Position numbers and translations under genes: made by a program
Assembly: GCF_004151245.1 (NCBI RefSeq)
Contig: NZ_JUIW01000003.1
Span: forward strand, 124,001-188,000
From: Flavobacterium beibuense
Lineage (GTDB): Bacteria; Bacteroidota; Bacteroidia; Flavobacteriales; Flavobacteriaceae
Direction: 5' to 3'
Length of the DNA stretch: 64,000 nucleotides
Shown here: positions 8,622 through 16,329 of the stretch, in pieces
Position numbering within the stretch: the stretch's first letter is position 1
Layout: every line of letters starts with the position of its first letter
The notes under the pieces: generated by a model
The model's input: the letters and a program-made list of their open reading frames with translations, nothing else
What the model was told of the DNA's origin: nothing
Databases searched by the model: none

Positions 8622-9101
8622 ATGGAACGCCAAAACGACCGAAATACGAAACGCGACTTCAGGAATAGCATCCGTGGCTATTCACATTACGTGTATCTTA
8701 TGGCTAAGTCCCGTTGGGCCGGATGGATGGAGCGTAAGACGGCCAGACTGTCGGTAGCAGGAGTATACGTGCTCTTCGGAACCCTACTTTTTAGTTTCGG
8801 AAGCTATTGCATTTTTTTGATATTTCATGGATTTTGGGGCAACAACAGCCTCTCGCCAAAGCTTGAGCCGATGCGGCAGGTGAAGACCGCAGGTTATAGG
8901 GCGGGCCCCGCACCTTCAGACCTGAACCAACAGGATTACTATGAGATCACTCGTTTCGAAATGCAGATAGACAGCCTGTGCCGCTACAATCCGGTGCAAT
9001 ATGACAGTATTCGCCGTGCACGTCCCGGGCTACTGGACAGCATCAGGATGGTAAGTAATTATTATGAATCAAACTATAAAAACAAAAAGAATGGAAAATA
9101 G
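8622..9101 (+). CDS. traL: TraL-like single-pass membrane protein
   Basis: From the ATG at 8622 the protein is 159 aa; the longer frame to 8523 would run back inside traK. A basic N-terminus (RNTKRDFRNSIRGY) precedes one transmembrane segment at about residues 47-68, and a short periplasmic tail follows. Position between traK and traM and the single-helix layout match TraL, although the tail is longer than in classical short TraL proteins and I see no strong motif. Its end overlaps the next gene. Confidence 0.55.
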   Translation: MERQNDRNTKRDFRNSIRGYSHYVYLMAKSRWAGWMERKTARLSVAGVYVLFGTLLFSFGSYCIFLIFHGFWGNNSLSPKLEPMRQVKTAGYRAGPAPSDLNQQDYYEITRFEMQIDSLCRYNPVQYDSIRRARPGLLDSIRMVSNYYESNYKNKKNGK

Positions 9102-10365
9102 AAAAGACTCCCAAGGGGGAATCAGGCAACGAAAACTATTGCTTGTCCTTCCGTTGTTGGCTCTGCCATTTGTGACCCTGTTGTTCTGGATCATGGGTGG
9201 GGGAAAAGGTGAAGTTACAGACAGTCCAGAGGTAAGACAGGGATTCAATATCAAGCTGCCCCAATCCAGGCTTACGGGGGAGGACCCCATGAACAAGCTC
9301 AATTATTATGACCGGGCTGCCCTGGATTCCATGAAATTTGAAGAGCTTAAGAAAAAAGACCCCAATTACAGGGTCCCGACGACGGAAGTCCAGGATAGCT
9401 TAAGACTTCATGAATTCCCTAACAGAAAAAAGGGATTGATCATGTCATCCTATCGCGATCCCAACGAAGAGAAGGTGTACGAAAAACTCGAAGCCTTAAA
9501 AAGGGCCATCAGCGCCCCGCCACCGCTAGCTGAAAAGACGAAGAGCAACTATAGGGATCATACGCTGCCCCCTTTACCCGTCAGGTCACAGGAAATGGAA
9601 TCCATAATGGAATCTTTGGATAATGGAATCGATGGCGACCAGGAGCTCAAGCAAATAAGCGGGATGCTCGAGAATATACTGGATATACAGTATCCGGGAC
9701 GTATGCAGGAAAAGCTAAGGAAGGCTTCCGAAGCGGAAAGAGGCCGGGTATTTCCGGTTTTTGGCACCAACGAGGCTCAGCCGGTAACGCTGCTACAGGG
9801 GGCCGATACAAGGGGCAACGAGGTTTTCGTAAGCAGGAAGAAGACTAATGGCTTTTATTCCCTGGAAGAATCTGCGCCAAACCAGAATGCCCAGATTGCC
9901 GCTATCACTGCCGTTATAGCGGAAACGCAGACTATCGTGAACGGCACTGTAATCAAAATGCGTCTTACACAGGAAATTTCCATTAACGGGACAAAAATCC
10001 CTAAAAATGTATTCATTTACGGGACCTGCTCCTTAAAGGGCGAACGCCTGGAGGTAAACATTCCCAGTATCCGTTACAACAATACCCTGTTTCCGGTTGA
10101 ACTAAGCATCTACGACCTCGACGGCCTTAGCGGGATCTTCATCCCGGGAGCTATCACAAGAGATGTAGCAAAGGCTTCTGCCGACCGCAGCATGCAAACC
10201 TTAGGGGTAAGCGCTCTGGAGGATTCATGGGAGGCCCAGGCTGCGGGTGCCGGTTTCGAAGCAGCGAAAAGCCTGTTCAGCAAAAAAGTAAAGCAGGTAA
10301 AAGTAGTATTAAAAGCCGGCTACCAGGTACTACTGCGAGATGAAAAACAAAAAGACAAATCCTAG
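9091..10365 (+). CDS. traM: Conjugative transfer protein TraM (VirB10-like)
   Basis: From the ATG at 9091 the protein has 424 aa; an ATG at 9064 adds nine residues and cannot be excluded. A transmembrane helix (about residues 16-35) is followed by a proline-containing linker and a C-terminal domain starting near residue 245, beginning with the AQIAAITAVIAETQTIVNGTV region that is typical of the TraM C-terminal domain. TraM fills the VirB10 role and links inner and outer membrane complexes. It overlaps the preceding gene by 11 bp and precedes traN by 11 bp. Confidence 0.87.
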   Translation: MENRKDSQGGIRQRKLLLVLPLLALPFVTLLFWIMGGGKGEVTDSPEVRQGFNIKLPQSRLTGEDPMNKLNYYDRAALDSMKFEELKKKDPNYRVPTTEVQDSLRLHEFPNRKKGLIMSSYRDPNEEKVYEKLEALKRAISAPPPLAEKTKSNYRDHTLPPLPVRSQEMESIMESLDNGIDGDQELKQISGMLENILDIQYPGRMQEKLRKASEAERGRVFPVFGTNEAQPVTLLQGADTRGNEVFVSRKKTNGFYSLEESAPNQNAQIAAITAVIAETQTIVNGTVIKMRLTQEISINGTKIPKNVFIYGTCSLKGERLEVNIPSIRYNNTLFPVELSIYDLDGLSGIFIPGAITRDVAKASADRSMQTLGVSALEDSWEAQAAGAGFEAAKSLFSKKVKQVKVVLKAGYQVLLRDEKQKDKS

Positions 10366-10376
10366 AAAAACCTATT

Positions 10377-11228
10377 ATGAAATTTATACAACTTCTACTA
10401 ATTGCAATGCTGGCCTTTGCATGTCCTATCGGTTACGGGCAACAAAGAGCCAAACTAAATCCGGCCCTGACACAGGATATCGCTATAGCTTATTCTAAAA
10501 CAACCACTTTGGTGTTCCCATTCGCTGTTTCGGGTGTGGATAGGGGGAGCCAGCATATACTGGTCCAGAAAGTAAGAGGAATGGAAAACGTGCTTCAGAT
10601 CAAAGCGGCCCAGCAGGGCTTTGCCGATACCAATCTCACGGTATTTACCAGTGACGGAAAACTCTATTGCTTTGCCGTCTGTTATGATGAATCCCCTGAC
10701 TGCCAGACCTACACTTTTCCTGACATGAAGACCGGAAACCTTATCCAGTTCAGTTCAGAGGCATCAAATGAGAAAGCGCTTCTGGAAGCTGCCGAGCATG
10801 TTTTTCATATACGAAAAAGAATAAATGGAATTACCGAGCACAAGTATGGTATTACATTGTCAATTACGGGCCTATTCATCCATGACGACCTGATTTATTA
10901 TCGCATGAGAATCGATAATGAAACGAATATAAGTTATGATATCGACCAATTGCGCTTCTTTGTCAGGGACAAGAAAAGATCCAAGAGGACCGCTTCACAG
11001 GAACTGGAAATATATCCTGTTGCAATGCACCGGCTGGCAGGCAAAATCCCTGCGCAATCAGGCACCACCTTTGTGTCTGTCCTGCCAAAGTTCACCATTC
11101 CCGATAAGAAGAACCTGGTTATCCAGCTGGTCGAAAATAAGGGTGGAAGACATCTGGAACTGGACATCAGTAACAGAAAGCTGGAAGGACCTTCAGTACT
11201 TAAGCCACTTTTAAATCCCTTACGATGA
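10377..11228 (+). CDS. traN: Conjugative transfer protein TraN (VirB9-like, DUF4138)
   Basis: This 283-aa secreted protein has a signal peptide ending near YGQ (residue 22). The mature part opens with the KTTTLVFPFAVSGVDRGS block that marks TraN, and ends with a second beta-rich domain in which ITGLFIHDDLIYYRMRIDN resembles the VirB9-like C-terminal domain. It would form part of the outer-membrane core complex. It overlaps the following gene by 4 bp (ATGA). No traO, traP or traQ homologue follows in this window. Confidence 0.87.
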   Translation: MKFIQLLLIAMLAFACPIGYGQQRAKLNPALTQDIAIAYSKTTTLVFPFAVSGVDRGSQHILVQKVRGMENVLQIKAAQQGFADTNLTVFTSDGKLYCFAVCYDESPDCQTYTFPDMKTGNLIQFSSEASNEKALLEAAEHVFHIRKRINGITEHKYGITLSITGLFIHDDLIYYRMRIDNETNISYDIDQLRFFVRDKKRSKRTASQELEIYPVAMHRLAGKIPAQSGTTFVSVLPKFTIPDKKNLVIQLVENKGGRHLELDISNRKLEGPSVLKPLLNPLR

Positions 11229-12355
11229 TCATTGATATCGCTGAGCACAAAAAGCTATTAGAAACTATGAGAATGATGCATCAGAAAGGTTTTCACTTCG
11301 TAGTATTCCCCATTGCGGAAATAACCTGGACCAGCGAGGTGTCCTGCTTTAAAACCCAATGGGAAGCTGCTGAGCACTGCTATGAGATGTCCAGCGATGT
11401 CGATTTCTACAAAAGCCTGCCTATGGATTCACCTATAAAAGACCTTGAGGCGATAGAACATGCCAATATTGATACTACGGTTCATGAAGCTTATGAGATA
11501 ACCGGGCTGTCAGCGCTTTATGATAATCCAGCACCACTTATAAATAACAATTTAAATAGTGATATTATGAATGAGAAAAATTTTGACTATCTCAAAGACC
11601 AGGTCAAATATACCGGTTTTGGAGAAGCCCTCGAGGGAGAGCTGCGACAGCATCTGGAGCAGCTCCAGCCTGAATTCAGCATGAAGCACGATGCCTTTTA
11701 CGGCAATGACAAGGTCTCTGCCGAGCTGAATTTTAAAAAATCTGAACAGAGTGACCTGTATTTCTTCAATTCCTACAGGGTGCAGCTTCAAAAAGAGGGT
11801 TCTGAAGAAACTCTCGCACAGACCATCTACATCAACAGAGGAAATAATATAACCCTAAAGGAGGCGTACAACCTTATGGAAGGCAGGTCCGTTAATAAAG
11901 ACCTGACCAATAAGGCAGGTGAGGAGTACAATGCCTGGATACAGATGGATTTCAAGGATGCCGACAGCAGGGGCAATTTCAACCTTAAGCACTATCATCA
12001 GAACTATGGTTTTGACCTGGAGGCTGCCCTGTCGAAGCATCCCATAAAAGAGCTCCAGAATAGCAGCCATAAGGAAGACCTAATGAATTCGCTCAAAAAA
12101 GGTAACCGCCAGTCGGCTACTTTCCTGAAAGACGGAAAAGAGATCAAACAATTTATCGAGGCCACTCCGCAGTTTAAGACGCTGACCCTTTATGATGCCA
12201 GCCAGAAACGTCTTGATACAAGGCAGGAGCAAGAGCAATCCAAAGAGGTCAAACAGTCTCAGAGCCAGGGCAGCAAACAAAATGTCGGCGTAGACGACCA
12301 GGGTTCCGGAAGCCAGGAAGAAAAAAAGCGATGCCACAGGAAACAATCGCTATAG
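11225..12355 (+). CDS. DUF3945-like two-part protein of the element
   Basis: This 376-aa protein has two parts. Residues 1-105 form a domain beginning MIIDIAEHKKLLETMRMMHQKG. Residues 115-345 start with MNEKNFDYLKDQVKYTGFGE, an opening I associate with stand-alone proteins of Bacteroidota mobile elements. The segment SATFLKDGKEIKQFIEATPQ followed by FKTLTLYD resembles DUF3945, found near topoisomerases and mobilisation genes. The final 40 residues are Gln/Ser/Lys-rich and probably disordered. Molecular function is unknown. Translation is coupled to traN, and the next gene begins within its last codons. Confidence 0.6.
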   Translation: MIIDIAEHKKLLETMRMMHQKGFHFVVFPIAEITWTSEVSCFKTQWEAAEHCYEMSSDVDFYKSLPMDSPIKDLEAIEHANIDTTVHEAYEITGLSALYDNPAPLINNNLNSDIMNEKNFDYLKDQVKYTGFGEALEGELRQHLEQLQPEFSMKHDAFYGNDKVSAELNFKKSEQSDLYFFNSYRVQLQKEGSEETLAQTIYINRGNNITLKEAYNLMEGRSVNKDLTNKAGEEYNAWIQMDFKDADSRGNFNLKHYHQNYGFDLEAALSKHPIKELQNSSHKEDLMNSLKKGNRQSATFLKDGKEIKQFIEATPQFKTLTLYDASQKRLDTRQEQEQSKEVKQSQSQGSKQNVGVDDQGSGSQEEKKRCHRKQSL

Positions 12356-12642
12356 TAATGGAAATCGATAAGCCTCTAACCGACTTTTTTGCAGCCATCG
12401 GCAATGATTACCGCATAAGCAGCACCCATATAGGGGTTTTTGCTGCTTTGCTCCATTACAGGAAGGCTAAAGGCTTTATCAATCCTATCCAAGCCTTCAG
12501 TTTCGAGATCATGAAAATAGCTAAAATCTCAGCGCCCAAAACATACAGCAAATGTGTAAGGGACCTCAGTGACTTTGGCTACCTGCGTTATGAGCCTTCC
12601 TTCAAGAAGAACCAGGCCAGTAAAATTTATATCAATGAGTGA
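12331..12642 (+). CDS. Small winged-helix-type protein A
   Basis: The frame is 103 aa from 12331 and overlaps the upstream gene by 25 bp; an internal ATG at 12358 would give 94 aa without overlap and may be the real start. The pattern (I-S-x-T-H-I-G-V-F-A-A-L, then YSKCVRDLSDFGYLRYEPSF) looks like a winged helix with a recognition helix and wing, as in small regulators of Bacteroidota elements. It is clearly related to the gene at 12963 (LGYFSYVPSY block). A regulatory role within the element is inferred. Confidence 0.55.
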   Translation: MPQETIAIVMEIDKPLTDFFAAIGNDYRISSTHIGVFAALLHYRKAKGFINPIQAFSFEIMKIAKISAPKTYSKCVRDLSDFGYLRYEPSFKKNQASKIYINE

Positions 12643-12684
12643 CGGTCCGGTAGACCGTATCATATAATTCAAAACTGTAAAATT

Positions 12685-12960
12685 ATGGAAGAGGGTATAT
12701 CGAAAGAAGATTTGCGCCAGTTTGGAATTTCTCTTCTAAAGGCGGTGCGCGACCTTGTCCAGCCGGGCATTGAATCCAGCAAGCCCGATACTGAACCGGA
12801 ATGGCTGAAAAGCCGTGCGGTAAGAAAGTTATTGGATATCTCTCCAGGAACACTGCAAAACCTCCGTATCAATGGTAAAGTACGTTTCAGGAAAGTTTTG
12901 GGTTCCTACTATTATAACAAACCGGACCTTATGGAACTGTTCAGTGAGAACAAAAATTGA
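12685..12960 (+). CDS. HTH_17 (MerR/excisionase-like) DNA-binding protein
   Basis: This 91-aa protein has a C-terminal helix-turn-helix of the MerR/HTH_17 type: EWLKSRAVRKLLDISPGTLQNLR followed by the wing INGKVRFRKVLGSYYYNKPDL. Such proteins are widespread in Bacteroidota elements near the integrase and often act as excisionase or regulator. It lies between two related winged-helix genes, and its stop overlaps a TTG codon of the next frame. Role as excision factor (Xis-like) is plausible but not shown by the sequence. Confidence 0.72.
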   Translation: MEEGISKEDLRQFGISLLKAVRDLVQPGIESSKPDTEPEWLKSRAVRKLLDISPGTLQNLRINGKVRFRKVLGSYYYNKPDLMELFSENKN

Positions 12961-12962
12961 TT

Positions 12963-13244
12963 ATGGATACAACTGTAATTGCAGGGTTTATTGAAAAGAC
13001 CCAATCGGACGGCAGGCTTCGTGCTTGTCATGTCGCTATAATGACAGCCATTTTCATCCTGGCGTTCCGTCAGGATAGGGTAACGGGTATCAAAGTCAGC
13101 CGCCGATCAATAATGCGGTTGTCCCATATTGGCAGCATAGCCACCTATCATAAGTATTTCAAGGACTTGCAGGAATTAGGATATTTCAGTTACGTGCCTT
13201 CCTATCATCCCGGACTACGAAGCGTTTTAAATCTTAACCTTTAA
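12963..13244 (+). CDS. Small winged-helix-type protein B
   Basis: This 93-aa protein starts at the ATG at 12963; a TTG at 12957 overlaps the previous stop. It aligns by eye with the protein encoded at 12331 (H-V-A-I-M-T-A-I against H-I-G-V-F-A-A-L, and K-Y-F-K-D-L-Q-E-L-G-Y against K-C-V-R-D-L-S-D-F-G-Y), so the two are paralogues. A DNA-binding winged-helix fold is likely. It is the last gene of the plus-strand operon and is followed after 7 bp by a strong terminator. Confidence 0.55.
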   Translation: MDTTVIAGFIEKTQSDGRLRACHVAIMTAIFILAFRQDRVTGIKVSRRSIMRLSHIGSIATYHKYFKDLQELGYFSYVPSYHPGLRSVLNLNL

Positions 13245-13251
13245 AAATGAT

Positions 13252-13276
13252 AAAGCCCGCAATCGCGGGCTTTCTG
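13252..13276. terminator. Terminator of transfer operon
   Basis: AAAGCCCGC, loop AATC, GCGGGCTTT makes a perfect 9-bp stem running into a T-rich tail. It follows the last plus-strand gene of the element and also lies downstream of the convergent 65-aa gene, so it may stop transcription from both sides. Confidence 0.85.
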
Positions 13277-13295
13277 TTTATATTATCCTGTATTT

Positions 13296-13493
13296 CTAGC
13301 GCATTTTTTCAAAAGCTACTGCCGCTTTCAATTCAGACCTGAACTGGGCTGCGTCCTTTTGATTGCGTATCGACCTTGAAAGCGCATTATCAGGCCTACC
13401 TACATCGACAGCCTTATGTGTCGCAGGTACGGCTTTACTTCCTGCTGCAACGCCTTTGATGGCATTAATGGTATGTTGCAATTCTCCTTTCAT
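13296..13493 (-). CDS. 65-aa basic protein, partner of DUF6934-like gene
   Basis: I do not recognise a named function. The ATG at 13493 gives 65 aa, beginning MKGELQHTINAIKGVAAGSK; a longer start adds a hydrophobic stretch that looks like untranslated DNA. It has a basic middle part, with VGRPDNALSRSIRNQKDAAQ the most family-like segment, and a helical end. It lies 97 bp downstream of the DUF6934-like gene on the same strand. That spacing could hold its own promoter (a TTTTTG about 20 nt before TATCTTTA). Small basic protein plus a conserved partner suggests a functional pair. Confidence 0.55.
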   Translation of the reverse strand: MKGELQHTINAIKGVAAGSKAVPATHKAVDVGRPDNALSRSIRNQKDAAQFRSELKAAVAFEKMR

Positions 13494-13590
13494 AGTAATA
13501 AAGATATAAAGATTTCGTTGAACAATCAAAAACTATTCCTTTAAGTTTATCAGATAATAGCGGTACAAGTCAACTGTTTGTCGTTGAAAA

Positions 13591-14073
13591 TCAAATGGTT
13601 CCGGCAGGTTTGAAATACGGGCCTCCGAGTTCGTCTGTCTCTACATTGCCATTTCTCAAAAGCCGTACATACCAGTCCACGCCGGTTATTATAAGGATAT
13701 CGCTTAGGGCCTGGTAATTCGAACGGAACATCCGGTGATACAAATAGGCACGCCTGTCATCGGAGCCATCGATACCTATGATGGTACCCGGGTATTGCTG
13801 CAAAAAAGCAATGGCTAATACTATAACAGTGGAAAATACCCTGTTGGTATTGACATGCGGCAATGAAACTTTATGCAGAAAGCCGCCATTGCCGTCAGGC
13901 GGGCCAAACCCAATGTTGAAAGCATTGGGAAGCAGAGGGTCGTTGATATCCTTAATCTCAACAATCAGTTCCTCCTGTGTGCCGTCTTTCTGAGGTGACA
14001 TGATACGATAATTCATCATATCTTCGCTTGCATAGTGCGGCATGATGGTGTCCTCAAGATCTATTATAATCAT
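13591..14073 (-). CDS. DUF6934-like protein
   Basis: This 160-aa soluble protein has the block RVFSTVIVLAIAFLQQYPGT followed by IIGIDGSDDRRAYLYHRMFR, which I recognise from a Bacteroidota family now called DUF6934, of unknown function. It has no signal peptide or membrane segment. It lies between the integrase and the small basic gene, in a part of the element where cargo or stabilisation genes are often found. It could be one half of a toxin-antitoxin or defence-type module, but nothing in the sequence proves this. Confidence 0.6.
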   Translation of the reverse strand: MIIIDLEDTIMPHYASEDMMNYRIMSPQKDGTQEELIVEIKDINDPLLPNAFNIGFGPPDGNGGFLHKVSLPHVNTNRVFSTVIVLAIAFLQQYPGTIIGIDGSDDRRAYLYHRMFRSNYQALSDILIITGVDWYVRLLRNGNVETDELGGPYFKPAGTI

Positions 14074-14124
14074 CTGCGGTAGGTTAAGTGTATAAAATTA
14101 TAAATTTAGCAGAACAGGCCTCCT

Positions 14125-15426
14125 TTAGATTTGGTATTTTTCCCGAATCGCTTTTATTTCTTCCTCGAGTTTCCGTATCAGTGCAAAAGCTTCCTGAGGA
14201 AGTTCTTTCACCTCAGGGTTAAGCTTATCGCGAAGGCCTTTCATTTCCCTACCGATCGTCTGCTCGGTCGTAATAGCATATGATTCGGTCTGACGGATGG
14301 ATGTATGCCCGAGCATTTCCTTCACAACGTGTATTGGCACGTCATTGTTCAAAGTCACTGTACTTCCAAAAGTGCGTCTGGCCTTGTGGGTATTGAGCTC
14401 GCATTCCAGACCGCAGATTGCGGCTACTTCTTTAAGATAGGCATTCATTTTTTGGTTGGAAGAGACAGGCAACACCGAATTCCTGGAAAGGCATAGTGGA
14501 TGTGCTTTATACTTTTCTATAATTTTGAGCGCTTTAGGCAAAAGCGGAATGTTCGTGCTATTACCGGTCTTTTGCCTTTTTGATATTATCCATTGCTCAC
14601 CGTCGATTCCGATAGCGATGTCTGTTTTCTTCAGTTGATAGGCATCTATGTAAGCGAGGCCGGTGTAGCATTGGAAAATGAATATGTCACGAATCACCTC
14701 AAGCCTCGCTGTTGAGAAAACGGTATTTTCGATAATTGAGAGTTCCCTTGCTGTCAAAGGCTTTTTATTGGTCTTGGTTACCCTTTTTTTAAAAGCCCTG
14801 AATGGGTCCTGTGCTATGATATTTTTGTCCATGGCTCTGTAGATGACCTTTTTCAGACAGGTAATATACTTCAATGCCGAATTGTTGACGCAATTACGTA
14901 CAGTCTTCAGGTAAAGGTCGTAACTGCTGATGAAATCAAAATCCAGATCCCTCATTTCGATGTCCTCAGTACGGTACTTGTAGAGGATAAAATCCTTAAT
15001 ATGGGATTTGGCAATCTCATACCTTTTATAGGTAGCAAGGGCATAGTCAATCCCTATAAGTGCCTTTACCTCTTCATTATGCTTTGCAAACTCATCCAGT
15101 AGGGTTGCTTTGGATGTCATCCTTCCCAATACAAAATCCATAATCCGCTCTGCTGAAATACTCTTTTCGGTGTACATGAGATCGGTTTTGAACTTATTGA
15201 TCTTCATTTCCATTGTATCAAGGAAGTGATTCAGGGTTTTTGCATCCTCCTTAGTCCCAACAGCCCTTTCACGCTTTGCATCCCAACGCTGGAGGTCCCA
15301 GGTCCTTTTGGTTGACGTTTCCTTTCGGATGCCATCAACGGTTATCCTAAGGTAGATGTACCTAAGGCTTGTTTCTTTTTTTTGGGGTTTCATAAAGAAA
15401 CTCAACCCAAAGCTGCTTTCTAACAT
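14125..15426 (-). CDS. int: Tyrosine recombinase (element integrase)
   Basis: This 433-aa integrase has an N-terminal arm-binding region (about 1-100), a SAM-like core-binding domain (about 105-210) and a C-terminal catalytic domain. Catalytic residues can be read: H-K-A-R-R near residue 345 (the HxxR box), L-G-H-T-S near 370 and the nucleophile tyrosine in T-E-S-Y-A near 380. The place of the first catalytic arginine reads CYTGLAYID (about residue 255), so the arginine is absent, as reported for the CTnDOT integrase. A short C-terminal coiled tail follows. The gene points away from ssrA and lies 302 bp from its 3' end, so the att site is probably between them. Confidence 0.93.
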   Translation of the reverse strand: MLESSFGLSFFMKPQKKETSLRYIYLRITVDGIRKETSTKRTWDLQRWDAKRERAVGTKEDAKTLNHFLDTMEMKINKFKTDLMYTEKSISAERIMDFVLGRMTSKATLLDEFAKHNEEVKALIGIDYALATYKRYEIAKSHIKDFILYKYRTEDIEMRDLDFDFISSYDLYLKTVRNCVNNSALKYITCLKKVIYRAMDKNIIAQDPFRAFKKRVTKTNKKPLTARELSIIENTVFSTARLEVIRDIFIFQCYTGLAYIDAYQLKKTDIAIGIDGEQWIISKRQKTGNSTNIPLLPKALKIIEKYKAHPLCLSRNSVLPVSSNQKMNAYLKEVAAICGLECELNTHKARRTFGSTVTLNNDVPIHVVKEMLGHTSIRQTESYAITTEQTIGREMKGLRDKLNPEVKELPQEAFALIRKLEEEIKAIREKYQI

Positions 15427-15728
15427 AATCCAATGTTTAAGTTAATAAATTTACGACTATGCCACTCTAAAGTCAAGATGTATATCTTTTGAACACCTTG
15501 ATTATCAATGATTTGATAAGTATTTTGATGCTATTTCGGTGCACTTTTTTATCCAAGGTAGGATTGCACCAGAATTGCACCCTGGATATTATGCACTTTT
15601 GAAAAATTTGTTGATACAGGCAGAAATAAAAAAACCTGCAAATCGTAAAATTTGCAGGTTTTAAAGGCTTTTCAGAAGATTTTGGCTGGTTTTGCAAACT
15701 TTGAAAAGTTTGTTTCCAACCGTCTCTG
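15427..15728. other. Element-chromosome junction region (probable att side)
   Basis: These 302 bp carry no convincing gene; a 74-aa frame on the minus strand spans the terminator hairpin and is rejected. Base composition drops to the AT-rich level of the chromosome. The region contains a terminator-like hairpin (15630-15664) and a perfect inverted repeat CAAACTT-TGAA-AAGTTTG (15695-15712). The crossover site is probably here or inside the 3' end of ssrA, but the other element end is outside the window, so the repeated core cannot be identified. Confidence 0.45.
15630..15664 (-). terminator. ssrA terminator
   Basis: On the minus strand the sequence reads AACCTGCAAAT, a short loop, then ATTTGCAGGTT followed by a run of T. 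The 11-bp stem lies about 65 bp downstream of the tmRNA 3' end and in its direction of transcription. If the element inserted at the ssrA 3' end, this hairpin may be carried by the element and replace the original terminator. Confidence 0.7.
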
Positions 15729-16124
15729 TGGAATCGCCGGGAATCGAACCCGGGTCCAAACAGGGAAGCAAAGAGCTTTCTACACGTTTAGTTTTCGCTT
15801 GGATTTTCGATAGTGTGCAAGACCGAAAACTGCCACACACTACCTAGCTTCTAAAGTCTCGAGGCTTCTGCGAAGCAAAAAAACCTCCAGGTCTATTTTT
15901 TCGGTTCTCCTATACGAAACGCCATAAACCAGAGCTTTTCAGGAGAATCCCGCCTTCCTACCTAGTAGGAACGAGGCTTAAAATCTTACTATAATTCAGA
16001 TTAAGCAGCAAGAGCGTAATTATTTTCGCCGTTTAAAAGTGTTGAGACTTGTATTAACGAGAATCGTCCCCTTCTCGACGTGCTTACTGTTCAATTCGGC
16101 CTGCTGTCAAAACCAGTCGACCCC
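15729..16124 (-). ncRNA. ssrA: tmRNA (ssrA)
   Basis: The 5' end GGGGTCGACTGG and the 3' tRNA-like end (GGGTTCGATTCCC T-arm, then CGATTCCA) are both visible. GGGGUCG pairs with CGAUUCC to give the seven-base acceptor stem with two G-U pairs. The open reading frame for the proteolysis tag is GGC GAA AAT AAT TAC GCT CTT GCT GCT TAA at 16030-16001, encoding GENNYALAA, the usual Bacteroidota tag. The CCA end is not encoded (the sequence continues CAG). Length is 396 nt. tmRNA rescues stalled ribosomes, and its 3' end is a common integration site for elements with tyrosine recombinases. Confidence 0.96.
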
Positions 16125-16329
16125 ATAGTAAGTTTCTTAATAAGGTATATCTAATAAAGATACCAAATAAGACAGCAAATTTAAGCATTTTTATTTTTAT
16201 TTTTTAATTGCTGAGGCATTCAAATTTTGTTATATTTGAGCACTGTTTTCAATCTAAAGTTATATTATTTTATAAAAAACGTTTTCGAAGACGGTATGAT
16301 AACATTATTTTATCTTTAAAAAAGTTGCA

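Noticed and set aside
15473..15697. 74-aa open frame on the minus strand between the integrase and ssrA
   Set aside because: It spans the terminator hairpin, has unusual composition and no recognisable domain, and lies downstream of the tmRNA on the same strand.
15729..15800. tRNA-like sequence with a T-arm near 15740
   Set aside because: It is the 3' tRNA-like part of the tmRNA, not a separate tRNA gene; the 5' acceptor partner is at 16124.
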